From Cristatella mucedo (Eukaryota > Bryozoa > Phylactolaemata > Cristatellidae), in NCBI GenBank assembly GCA_009760855.2, contig WPIO01000040.1, positions 565,001 through 585,000 on the forward strand: a stretch of DNA of 20,000 nt, in the 5' to 3' direction. Under the pieces are notes generated by a model. The model was not told where the DNA came from. It made no database searches and worked only from the letters and a program-made list of their open reading frames with translations. This document shows, one piece after another, positions 8,605-17,702 of this stretch. The number at the start of each line of letters is the position of its first letter. Position 1 is the first letter of the stretch. A program made the translations under genes and the position numbers.

Positions 8605-9370
8605 AATAATTTTCCCCTGCCACCATTAAAGGGGTTCCCATCAAACGTGTTTAAGTCTTAGTGCCCACCTACGTGCTCGGAACAGCAATAACCGAGCATC
8701 TCTTATAAATAAATAAGTAAATATGAATAGATACGGATATTCAAATGTTACTACGCACCCAGCTTCTGCTCTAGCCGTTACTAGCCGCTCAGCTCGAATG
8801 ACGAACAACGAACGGCAGTCTCGCATATTCGCCCTAGTGGTCACTACTTCCAGTTCACCAATGTCCTGAAAAATAGAAGCGTTTCGTCACCATTGCGGCG
8901 CTAATTAGTAGCGTGCTACAAATTTTCTTGATTAGCAGCCGGCTTTCTTCGCTCAAAGTGATTTTCGTTTTCCGTTTTGGATATTTCGTCATCAGGTCTG
9001 CTTGCATCGCACAGTGAGCGTCTGCCGTAAGTGTGCGCGTGACTCACCTGCCCTTAATCTTTGCCTAATCTGGCCAGTTGAGCTTGAGTGAGCCGCCTGG
9101 GGTCCGAGCATGCCTGTCTGAGTACAAACCGGTGCATTGAAAGGCGGTCTTGACGAACCTTGGCTCACCACAGGCAGAAGCAGAGCTGGGACGCTCAAAA
9201 GCACACGTGCTCGTTCCCTTTACGCAAACCGCAGACTGGTTGGACAGTGGTCACCGTTCGACGAAATCGTACCGCCGTAAACTTTACCGCCCGCCCCAGC
9301 CCACACCCACGGCAGAGACCATTGAGTCTCTCTATGCGTGACTTTTTCCGCCGTCGCCAATCGAGGGCCG
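8605..9370. other. No gene recognised
   Basis: Mixed composition. A short AAATAAATAAGTAAATA run lies near 8705. Open frames on both strands near 9150-9430 overlap one another and lack motifs or consistent codon bias. Confidence 0.4.
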
Positions 9371-9371
9371 A

Positions 9372-9396
9372 CTTGACGCCCACTTTGGGCGTCAAG
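9372..9396. repeat. Perfect 11-bp stem hairpin, 3-nt loop
   Basis: CTTGACGCCCA and TGGGCGTCAAG surround CTT. A short tandem GCGAGCATTG duplication follows at 9397-9414. Confidence 0.85.
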
Positions 9397-9654
9397 CGAG
9401 CATTGGCGAGCATTGGACGAGGACAGCACGTGACAGACTCCTCTGGAAGCTTCGAGACTCGAGAGATCTTAGGCGTCCATCTCGTTCAAGCGACTGCTAG
9501 CGGCAGCCAGTTTTTCTTCGACGCAGAGCGTTGGCTCGATTCGACTGGAGCCGACTTTTAAGCCGGATGTCGCTGGATGTGCAGTTCTTTTAAGTCGCTT
9601 CGGATTCGACTCGAGATGCGGAGGCTGGGATTGCCGGCTTCTTCGCCATGGACC

Positions 9655-9824
9655 GCAATACTAAGCTCTCATTCGAGCCGATCGTGGCGAGGCTCAAAGC
9701 TGAAGCTGAAAGACGCCGCCATGCGTCTTTCAGCAATACAACGCTATGCAAAGCAATACAGCACTCTCACTCGAGCCTCAATGTGACGAGGCTCAAAGCT
9801 GAAGCTGAAAGACGCCGCCAGGCG
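9655..9824 (+). repeat. Duplicated ~70-bp segment, 99-bp period, containing an exact 34-bp repeat
   Basis: The sequence at 9655-9725 recurs at 9754-9824. The 34 bases at 9688-9721 are identical to 9787-9820, and the flanks on the left are diverged. The offset is 99 bp, a multiple of three. One frame (9648-9875, ATG at 9648) encodes RLKAEAERRR twice, which looks helical. No splice signals or family support a gene, so I treat it as a local duplication. An 11-bp perfect stem (9706-9716 with 9723-9733) sits at the end of the first copy. Confidence 0.8.
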
Positions 9825-9829
9825 CACCG

Positions 9830-10475
9830 CGGCGGAGCCCGGCAAGGCTTGGCTCTGCTTCAGTTGGCCGAATAACTCAAAGCCGAAGATCCGCGCTCGT
9901 TCGCGGCACGCTGAGAAAATTAGAAAATCTGGGCTCACTCGAGCTGCTGCTGCTGCACTGCAGCATCGCGAGTGAGCGCGGACAGACGAGCGGCTAGCGC
10001 TCCGCCTCTTTCCACTTGAATTCGTCGACTTGCACAGTTTTCTCCTTTCGCTTCGTCTCCTTCTCCGTCTGCTGTGAGACGGGGCAGGAAGCTGCTGAGG
10101 TGGGACTCCCAGAATGCAATGCGTGCAGCAGCTCGCTTTCTTGCACGACGGTGCGGTTCTTCCGTCAAGGAGCTACGGGCAATACGACCCAAGCGATGCG
10201 CAAGAAAGTAAAATGAGGATTAGACCGCTTCAATGCAAGCTGTACAAGCTTGCATTGAAATGGTCAAGATATCCAGAAAGAAACTGCTGCCAGGATCAGC
10301 ATAAAGCATGCTAGGATCAGCATGATCTTGTGACTGGTGACTGGACTCTGGAACAGGACGGGCAGCTGCAGCTGTAGCTTCCACGAGTAAACCGCTCGCG
10401 ATGAAGTGAAGAATGAGAAGCGAAGAGGTCGGCACAATCGCTTGCCTCATTTGCACAGTGGTAGAGCAAGATTAT
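9830..10475. other. No gene recognised; one perfect hairpin
   Basis: Contains the hairpin at 10229-10259 and a direct repeat of AGGATCAGCAT (about 10292 and 10313). Open frames on both strands are short and without motifs. Confidence 0.4.
10229..10259. repeat. Perfect 13-bp stem hairpin, 5-nt loop
   Basis: TTCAATGCAAGCT (10229-10241) and AGCTTGCATTGAA (10247-10259) flank GTACA. Confidence 0.85.
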
Positions 10476-10511
10476 CGCTCTCTCTCTCTCTCTCTCTCTC
10501 TCCCTCTCTCT
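10476..10511. repeat. (CT)n microsatellite
   Basis: About 35 bp of CT repeats with one CC interruption near the end. Confidence 0.9.
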
Positions 10512-11194
10512 TTGCACAACTTGCTGTTGCCGATGGAGCGATGTCGTTCTGTTGGTTACTCGAAGACCGAAGAGGAAGCAGGAGCGAAGTACCCAAGCGA
10601 AGACTAAGCGGTGGGCATACGCTAAGGCGTTGTGTCAAGCTGTGCACGTTTGACATCTAGCTGCTGAACTGACTCGATAGTAAACATTCGTACGAAAGCC
10701 AATGATAAAATCCATGATTGAATATTTCTGACTTCGAAAGAGCATCGTTAAACTAGCCAACAATATTGGCATTCAAAGGACAGCGTCGGTACTGGAAATT
10801 CATCTCGATCGACCGGATATTGGGTCGATACAGGTTTAAATGCGAGACTCATTGGCTCCTGAGCGATGAGCTTTTCATGCACTAAACATGGAAGCGTATG
10901 GAATTCCGATAACTACCTTGGCTATAACTCGGTGGCAGAAACGTCTTATCATTTGTTTTACTTAGTGGATGCAGGGTGAATTCAGACGAGGGGAATTGAG
11001 GCGACCCTTTTTGAGCAACGGAAAAGACCTCAGATACGTGCGGCACTAATGCTTCTAGTTTTCGTACAGTCACGAGCAGACGGATAATACAGTGCACTGC
11101 CACTAATTCAAGAGGAACCAAGAAGCCAAATATGCACGTGCAGAGTGAACGCTACTTCGTGACAGAGCTTGATTCGCCTTGGCTCTGAAGATAG
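10512..11194. other. No gene recognised
   Basis: Unique-looking sequence. A minus-strand open frame of 79 codons at 10882-11121 has no recognisable motif. Confidence 0.4.
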
Positions 11195-11285
11195 TGCTTA
11201 ATTATTAATTATTAATTAATTTAATTATTAATTCTGTATTAATTCTGTCGTATTATGTCGTATTAGTATAAGTCGTATTAATTCT
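11195..11285. repeat. AT-rich simple sequence with TTAATTA and GTCGTATTA repeats
   Basis: Repeated TAATTATTAATTA units pass into several copies of ATTAATTCTG and GTCGTATTA. Short-period slippage is the simplest origin. Confidence 0.75.
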
Positions 11286-12414
11286 GAGTATAACCTATTC
11301 TGTGGCAACCATTATACAAGACAAATTCTGATTGAGATTTCAACCAAGAAAAACGCACTTGCTCTTTACTCGCGAAAGTCCTAAGAGTGGCTTTCAAATC
11401 AACGGAATATTTGAACAGCTACATAGAACCACAGTTCAAGCAACCAATTAGAAGCTTCGCTCGTGAGAAGCCGCCACGACAGGCACCAAACGGTAGGGAC
11501 ACGAATAAAAAGCCTCTAGAAATGCTAGACTTGCCTCAAGCCTCGATGGCAAGCCTGAGTCAGAACTTTGTCAGTCCGAGGGATAATTTAGAACCAGCGC
11601 CACTTATATGGATAATAGATCTGCAGGTGATGTATCCCGAGGGTTGACACTCAGTGCGATTTTCCGACGACAGAGCTAGGCACGACTGCCTGCTCAGTTT
11701 TGGTGCAACATCTCAGGTGTACCTTCGGCTTTTAGAGAAAAGGTTTTGCATCAAACGTGTCACTCCAGGATGCACAGCAAGGGTTTAAACTTTGACCTTT
11801 GAAGCTATAAATCTCCGAAGAGGGAACCGAATTGAAGCTTATCCTCATTAAAACGTCTATTGTGTGGGATCAAACCTCTCGGTATCCCTCAGCAGTAGCA
11901 CAATAAAACTAGGCCGCCGATTCAAAAAATTATCGTCATTTGACGGCACCAACGAGAAGCCTATCCGGTGGACTGGCCGCTGATGAGCTTGGTCAGAGTG
12001 CAATAGCTCAGAGCATACGAATCAGCACTTACGGAACGAGAGAGCAAAATGGAGGACACTCAGAGCGATTAATTGGTACTCCAAATGGGGATCGTCTGGA
12101 TCGTCGAAATCGCCCTGGGAAAATTACTTTCGTCCCTCCGTGCCTCGGCAGAGGAGAGCCTCTGGTCGCTCTGAATTTTGAAATTACAGCTCCAAGCGAA
12201 CAGATTCGGTGGCTACGACAGCTCGCTAATATCGCAGCTGACAATCTTCGGCGCCCCTGCTTTACTCCCAGGAGGATTTTAAGACATACAACCGGTCGAT
12301 TGAACGTTCATAGGAAAATAAACCCCAATCAAATGATCTTGTTTTAGAATGTCGTCAATGTAATTCATAAGCGATATAAGGTAACTATGTAGCTGTATTG
12401 CGAAAGATCAAGTT
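11286..12414. other. No gene recognised
   Basis: Two + strand open frames (11387-11647 and 11940-12347, the latter 135 codons from a non-ATG start) are the longest non-repeat frames here. Neither shows a domain, a consistent third-position bias or flanking splice signals, so they are not called as genes. Confidence 0.4.
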
Positions 12415-12484
12415 CACACAAGCGCACACACGCACGCTAAGGCGCACCCACGCAAGCATGCATGCAGGCGTGCACGAACGAAAG

Positions 12485-12510
12485 CACACACACACACACA
12501 CACTAAAGTC

Positions 12511-12563
<53 letters not shown>

Positions 12564-12591
12564 GTGCGCGCGCGCACACACATACACATAC
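12485..12591. repeat. (CA)n microsatellite passing into alternating CG
   Basis: CA runs at 12485-12503 and 12516-12560, then CGCGTGCGCGCGCG (12561-12574), then CA again. The whole block is alternating purine-pyrimidine. Confidence 0.95.
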
Positions 12592-13055
12592 AACGGCCAC
12601 TTCCTGACAGAGGTGGTTGCTAACCGTAGCTACTCCTCGATCATCAGACCAGGGTAGCAAGCAAGTTTTCGGCACGATTGACGGCAGCCTGCCATTCATG
12701 TGCCAAGCACGGCCTAGCACAGCAGCCCAACCGAGCCGCAGTCGATGTCCGATCGACGACCCTGACGCCTGCTCGCATGGGGCACAAGCTTTAGGCTTTA
12801 CGGGGGAACGTAATAGCCACCTGCAAGCGGCCAAGACTCACTCGCTCGCACGCGTACCACTAGCATTTTAGGCAAGTTACCGTCAACTTGATCTGTTGTC
12901 TGTCCACTGACTTTGCCAGGCGTTACAAGACCAATTGAAAGCTGCGGTTTAAATGGCGACCGACATTCAAAGTTGGCAGCGTCCGACTGAACGCAGCGTT
13001 GTGCTACTCGTCTAGGCACGGTCTTGAGAGGACGGTTCAAACCGCGGAGGGCGTG
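12592..13055. other. No gene recognised
   Basis: Unique-looking sequence without motifs. GGTTCAAACC near 13034 resembles a tRNA B box, but no A box or cloverleaf fits upstream. Confidence 0.4.
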
Positions 13056-13166
13056 CTAATGAACGATGTTACCGAGAGAAAGCATAGGAAATTCAAGACT
13101 GGGCCCAGGGCACTTGAGCCCAGTGTTGAATTTTCTATGCTTTCTCTTGGTAATATCGTTCATTAG
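13056..13166 (+). repeat. Near-perfect 49-bp-arm foldback (hairpin RNA or MITE-like)
   Basis: The left arm 13056-13104 and right arm 13118-13166 match at 45 of 49 positions across a 13-nt loop. At three of the four differences the left arm has G and the right arm T, so a + strand transcript would pair as G-U; only one G-G mismatch remains. The opposite strand would have A-C mismatches there. A partial extra copy of the arm end (TAATGTCGTTCAT) follows at 13168-13180. No obvious target-site duplication is visible. It could be a foldback transposon relic, a hairpin small-RNA precursor, or a local inverted duplication. Confidence 0.85.
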
Positions 13167-13314
13167 GTAATGTCGTTCATCCAGAGCATAACGGAGGCCG
13201 TAAAACTAGTTTACGACTTTCAATGTAGCAAGCAACTTCAAATTGATCGCATTTAATGGCTGATAATCAAGTTCTGTGAACCGTTTGTTGAATTCGGCAT
13301 TAAGGTATTAAGGT

Positions 13315-13838
13315 TCATGGCTACCACGACTTTTTCAATTCCAAGAGGTTCGACCGTGTGTCTCCTTAGCTAAAAGAGCTTGGATGGCTGTCGTTTGATT
13401 AACGAATACAGGGTACAGTTCTTTTCTGACTCTAAATACCCTTCTGTGCCCTCAGGTACACATTGAAAGGTTGATTAGCGGCCCCATTTCTCTATTTAAA
13501 TACAGTTGGCGACAGAAGCTTTTGCTTTGCTTTTGCCTTCTCAAATTGATATCGAAGACTGTCGAATTCACTACCAAAATTCTTAGGAAATCGCTCCTAC
13601 TCTTCTCCTGCCGACTATGGCACACACATTTCCAGCCGTCAGGAGCGGCTACTTCCCCAGTAATCACTACCGCAACTGCACCAGGAATCAGCTATGATAC
13701 CCATGTCTGTTTCGTTGCTTGAGAGGAGGAAGTTTTATTGGCTACCGAATGCCTACCAAAAGCCGCTGAGGCTGTGAAGGCGCTATACAGAACTGTCCTG
13801 CACAGCAGCCACACAGTCCCCGTGTGGATACATTACTT
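13315..13838 (+). mobile_element. Family 2 L2/CR1-like retrotransposon 3' end, copy B (decayed)
   Basis: Short in-frame blocks survive: KRFDRVSP, LKELGWLSFD, GDRSFC, and RLSNSLPKFLGNRSYSSP (about 13557-13610). They match the HITPLLKELHWLPV...GDRSF...LWNSLP tail of L2/CR1-like proteins. Nucleotide alignment to copy A (970-1590, opposite strand) runs through both the ORF tail and the 3' UTR. The UTR (13735-13838) also aligns with copy C, with a shared core AAAGCCGCT..GGCT.TGA and the terminal GATACATTAC. Several stops and deletions mark it as dead. Confidence 0.8.
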
Positions 13839-14044
13839 GGTGCACGCACGTTTATTATGTGCAGAACTGGTACCATCTGGCAGGCACCCTGGTTCTGCCC
13901 AGCCATGATAGGCCTGATCGTCTACAAAGCCACTTTACCAAGTGCCTCGAAGATCTTGCAGCCTCTGAACTTACAAGCCAAAATGTATCTATCGAATGGT
14001 TGTTTTGGCCTCGAATAGAGCACCTCTCTGTGCTTTTGTGCAGT

Positions 14045-14310
14045 CGATAATAATGAACTTGTACGGCACCCTCAAAGAACTGAATCTCCCTCCAGGCACT
14101 TTACTGATGCTGCACAATAAGCAGAATGTTTGGTGATACCAACTGCAAGCAGCAGGCAAAGTGTAAGCAGGTACATGCACGTCAAGGACGAATCGCAAAG
14201 ACCCAATAATAGCTACTGTCATAAACAGCAGGTGCGTTTTAAGCTTCTATTAAATTTCGTCATGCCAGGGGAGTTGTGACGCACGTCAATAGTCAGTTCC
14301 ATGCTTTCAT
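14045..14310 (-). mobile_element. Family 1 retrotransposon 3' end, copy 3 (highly decayed)
   Basis: On the minus strand this aligns with the 3' ORF end and UTR of the copies at 7880-8604 and 16651-17234. It shares CCTCA.AGAACT.AATCTC...CACTTTAC and TCAAGGACGAATC, and the A.GCATGGAAC remnant of the KAWNSLP codons. It ends in a short ATTATTAT tail at 14045-14052. It is more diverged than the other two copies, suggesting an older insertion. Confidence 0.75.
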
Positions 14311-14600
14311 CCAGAGGTTATATCTCAGTGAGTTGATATCGGTCGGCGTGCTCTCTAGACGCCGGCTAGGCAGGGCTACGATAGCGGTTAGCTCTTGCAA
14401 AGAGGTCTAAGAAGCTAATTAATTGAACGGATTCACGATGGACCACTTTTCGTTTGGCAGTAGCAGCTCGTTCAAAACGAGCGCCAAGATGGCCTTACTC
14501 TCAATCTGCTATAGATACTGCTGTCAACAGCTGGTCTCAGTGTCTCTCAGTTGCTGTCAGTAGACCGTGCGCGTGACTTCAAGGTATAAATTGCCACTGC
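14311..14600. other. No gene recognised
   Basis: Sequence beyond the decayed family 1 copy. Further homology to the element could not be followed. Confidence 0.4.
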
Positions 14601-14705
14601 AAATACAAATATAATATAATAATAAATTATATAATAATAATATATGATAATAATGATCATTATATATAATACAAATACAATTAAAAATACAAATACAGAT
14701 ATCTA
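14601..14705. repeat. AT-rich simple sequence (AATAT/ATAAT, AATACA)
   Basis: Irregular ATAATA and ACAAATAC repeats with no clear unit. Confidence 0.7.
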
Positions 14706-14805
14706 TCCATCGTTTAGCACGAGCCTGCCGCATATAACGGTTATTGGCATCGAATCGAAATTTTTTGCTAATGTTTAGTCAGCCATTGTGTCAGCCACTC
14801 TGGCT

Positions 14806-14858
14806 TTATATATTACATATATATATATATATGTATATATATTACATATACATATATT
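14806..14858. repeat. (AT)n with TATTACATATA units
   Basis: A short AT dinucleotide run bracketed by two TATATTACATATA copies. Confidence 0.85.
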
Positions 14859-15011
14859 TTGCTTCTGAATTCGCCAGAGTGAGGCGGCAATGTGCGCATG
14901 CAGTATTTATGCATTCATAGCTTGTCAAATGCTGCTGGCTCAACAGTAAACGAGTGCTATCGCTCTTAGCATTAATCTTCGGTGTTATCCGGCTTTCAAT
15001 CTGGCGTAATG

Positions 15012-15142
15012 TAATGTATCTCAGTCTGTCACTCCACAAAGCCATGAAGACTATGTGGATGTTAGGCAGTAGAGTTTTGTATGTACACACTCACAGCCTA
15101 AGCGGCTTTCGGTATGCATTCGGTATCCAACAGAATTTGCTT
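15012..15142 (-). mobile_element. Family 2 retrotransposon 3' UTR fragment, copy C
   Basis: The reverse complement aligns closely to the 3' UTR of copy B: TACCGAATGC.TACC.AAAGCCGCT.AGGCTGTGA and the terminal GATACATTAC. It aligns less closely to copy A. No ORF remnant is present, so this is a severely 5'-truncated insertion or a UTR-only fragment. Its upstream end lies about 8 bp before the proposed splice acceptor at 15150. Confidence 0.75.
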
Positions 15143-15150
15143 GCTTGCAG

Positions 15151-15510
15151 GCACGATATCCGTCAGATCGATCTGGTATGTTCCGCCTACGACTGCTAAA
15201 CCGACGACTATTATAACGACGACTGCAAAAGCCACAACGACGAAAACGACGGCAACGACGGCAACGACGAAAACGACGGCAACGACGGCAACGACGGCAA
15301 CGACGGCAACGACGGCAACGACGGCAACGACGGCAACGACGGCAACGACGGCAACGACGGCAACGACGGCAACAACGGCAACGACGGCGACGACGGCGAC
15401 GATGGCAATGACTTCAGATTACTTAACCGATTTGCTGTCCAACCAGACGTTTGATTTTAATTACACATACTTTGTCATTACAAACGACACTGGCCTGGGG
15501 CTACCTGCCT
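15151..15510 (+). CDS. Predicted internal exon: Thr/Ala-rich mucin-like stalk (exon 3)
   Basis: A good acceptor (TTTGCTTGCTTGCAG, ends 15150) and a consensus donor (T|GTAAGT at 15511) bound a 360-nt open segment that is phase 1 at both ends. It reads TISVRSIWYVPPTTAKPTT, then about 60 residues of Thr/Ala(Lys) repeats, then DYLTDLLSNQTFDFNYTYF and VITNDTGLGLPA. Dense threonines suit O-glycosylation, and the flank has three N-glycosylation sequons (NQT, NYT, NDT), so an extracellular stalk is likely. The repeat is a 9-bp array, open in every copy whatever its length; the unique flanks of about 40 and 35 codons are the real coding evidence. The phase matches the donor at 6750, making this a candidate next exon of the 3600-6749 gene across an 8.4-kb intron. 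A membrane segment would have to lie further on and is not seen. Confidence 0.45.
15216..15406. repeat. 9-bp minisatellite (ACGACGGCA)n
   Basis: About 20 head-to-tail copies; the early ones carry AAAA or ACT variants and the central ones are near-identical. The unit is a multiple of three, so copy-number changes keep the frame and alter only the length of the Thr-Thr-Ala stretch. Confidence 0.95.
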
Positions 15511-15606
15511 GTAAGTAATGGGGAAAGCTATCAAATTTATTTATATTTAAACACATCGACGGTTTACCACAATGATTTCGAGAGACCATGTGATGGTGCA
15601 TATTAA

Positions 15607-15850
15607 CTACTAGGCAGCAGTGAGAGAAAGAGAGAGAAAGGTAGAGAGGTAGAGAGCGAGGACTAGCTAGACAGAGGAAACCGGCGAGAAGCTGGTGAGA
15701 AGGAGCCGGCGAGAGGGTGAGTAAGAGAGCGTATGCAAGAAAGGGAGGAAGGAAAGATAACGAAAGAGAGAAAGTCAGCTGAGAGCGGGAGAACGTGAAA
15801 GAAGCGAGCCGAAGAAGATTGGGCGAAGGAAGGAAAGCGAGGCATGGCTA
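15607..15850. repeat. Purine-rich (GA-rich) imperfect repeat
   Basis: About 240 bp dominated by A and G on the + strand, with GAGAGAAAG and GGCGAGA motifs. It is less regular than the tract at 16060. Confidence 0.75.
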
Positions 15851-16059
15851 GTGGCGTTTGGCTTTTGCATGCTGATTTAACATTCTATAATGGCAGCATT
15901 TATATAGCCTCATTTTTATAGCGGTGGCAGAGCCATTCTGGCTATCCCCACCCACCACTTTCGTGGCAAATAAAGGATGGCCTACTGCAGGAATCTAAGA
16001 GCCTAAGAATCTCCTGATCGGGAAGAGCTGGAAGAGCGAGCTTAAACCCTCACTAAGGC
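15851..16059. other. No gene recognised
   Basis: Short unique stretch between the two purine tracts. Confidence 0.4.
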
Positions 16060-16226
16060 CACAAACTTTGAGGAGGAAGAGGGAGAGAGAGAGAGGGAGA
16101 GAGGGAGAGAGAGAGAGGGAGAGAGGGAGAGAGGGAGAGAGGGAGAAGGAAAGAGAGAGAGAAGGAGAAGGAAAGAGAAAGAGAGGGAGAAGGAAAGAGA
16201 AAGAGAGGGAGAAGGAAAGAGAGGGA

Positions 16227-16263
<37 letters not shown>

Positions 16264-16299
16264 AGGAAAGAGAAAGAGAGGGAGAAGGAAAGAGAGGGA

Positions 16300-16340
<41 letters not shown>

Positions 16341-16409
16341 AGGAAAGAGAGGGAAGGGAGAGAGAGAGAGGGAGAGAGAGAGAGAGAGAGAGGGAGAAGG
16401 AAAGAGAGG

Positions 16410-16456
<47 letters not shown>

Positions 16457-16475
16457 ACAGGGAAAGTGAGGGAGA
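16060..16475. repeat. Long polypurine tract, (GA)n with GGGAGAAGGAAAGA higher-order units
   Basis: Over 400 bp of almost pure purine on the + strand. A longer unit combining GGGAGAAGGAAAGAGA and (GA)n blocks recurs several times. The Ser-Leu-rich minus-strand frames and Arg-Glu-rich plus-strand frames are artefacts of it. Confidence 0.97.
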
Positions 16476-16650
16476 GAAAGAGGGAGAAAGAGGGGAAGAC
16501 GTAGAAACCAGGACAAGCGTTGACAAAGCAAAACAAATTGACAGAAACTCGGAGAGAAAGGGCGAGAAAGAGGGAAGGATGAGTAAAAGACTTAGAGAGA
16601 TGAAAAGAGCGACGTATGGGTATTTTTTCTCTGCAAAAAACAATTTTAAT

Positions 16651-17234
16651 AATAATAATAATAATAATGCACTTGATAAAGCGCCCTCAGAGAACTTAAT
16701 CTCTTTCTAGTCACTTTACATTTGCTGCAAAGTGAAATGCAATTTAATGGTGAGTAAAATCATGCTTGTAAAACAAGCAAAATGAATACTATGGTTAGGG
16801 GTGACATGCACAGGGTCAGCATGCAAATGTGGTTAGTGGCAGAATGCACAGTGTCACCACGCATAAGCACATCAAGGACGAATCACAGGGACCCACTAAA
16901 TGCTGTCCTAAATAGGTGTTTGTAAGTTCCTTTTAAATGTAGTCAGGTCAGGAGATGTTCTGACGCAGGTTGGGAGGAAGTTCCAGGCTTTGGGAGCATA
17001 CGAATTAAATGCATGGTCTCCACAGGATTGAAGATTTGTACGAGGTATTTGTAGACTGTTGGATTCCGAAAAGCTAGTGGTACGATGCTTGGCCTGATGG
17101 GGTAGTATATCTGAGAGATAGGCTGGAGCCAAAGAATGAAGGGACCTAAAAGTGAGTGACAAAACCTTGAAGTCAATCCGTTGCTTGACTGGTAGCCAGT
17201 GCAGGTCGGCGAGAAGTAAAGTAATTTTCGACAT
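16651..17234 (-). mobile_element. Family 1 L2/CR1-like retrotransposon 3' end, copy 2
   Basis: The minus strand encodes LADLHWLPVKQRIDFKVL, APAYLSDILP, SYAPKAWNFLP and TSPDLTTFKRNL, nearly the same residues as copy 1 (7880-8604). A small deletion after FKRNL shifts the frame, so the protein ends prematurely. The 3' UTR matches copy 1 base for base over long runs and ends in (ATT)n at 16651-16668. Upstream of about 17234 the similarity to copy 1 stops, although an ATLRKYE-like remnant near 17250 may continue the AARL block. It lies in inverted orientation to copy 1. Confidence 0.9.
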
Positions 17235-17702
17235 GGCGCTGCTTCATATTTACGCAAAGTGGCATACAAAGATCTCAATAACGGTTTTTTGATGTCCCAA
17301 CCAGTTAGCCACATGAACAAGGCTGTGCGAGATCAAAAATAGGCACCGAAATGCTCAACGGGTGTTTACTAAACAGGTCGCAACCTGTGACATCCTGCAG
17401 CAGATTTTCCGGGGTTTTGGAATACGAAGTATTTATTTTCATTGAGCCTAGTAAAATAGAGCTTCACTTGAATGAATCATATACGATTTTCCCTTTGGGC
17501 TTCTCTTTGGGTCTCTGCTGTCACCTTTTGTGGACAAATTTAGTCCGGCCATTAAATTGGATTTTTACTGATTCTCTGGATATAGAAGTAGTTTCAAAGT
17601 CAATGGAGTCGGCCATCCTTGAACAAATTCATAAAAAAGCTAGGATCAAATTTCTTAGTCCAGATAAACTAGTCCAGATAAACTGTCACTCATGAGTCAC
17701 CT
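17235..17702. other. Possible upstream part of a decayed retrotransposon
   Basis: A + strand frame (17351-17695, 114 codons) is open but matches no RT or endonuclease block that I can recognise. Position suggests it belongs to the relic starting at 17703; this is inference. Confidence 0.3.

Noticed and set aside
11940-12347. + strand 135-codon frame
   Set aside because: Non-ATG start, no recognisable motif, ordinary codon use and a competing antisense frame.
13030-13045. tRNA B-box-like GGTTCAAACC
   Set aside because: No A box and no cloverleaf can be drawn from the upstream 60 bases.
13345-13356. Second B-box-like GGTTCGACC
   Set aside because: It falls in the decayed family 2 ORF and encodes the FDRV block; no tRNA fold.
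15995-16536. Long Ser-Leu-Pro-rich minus-strand frames of 160-180 codons
   Set aside because: Produced by the polypurine tract; overlapping frames are open simultaneously.
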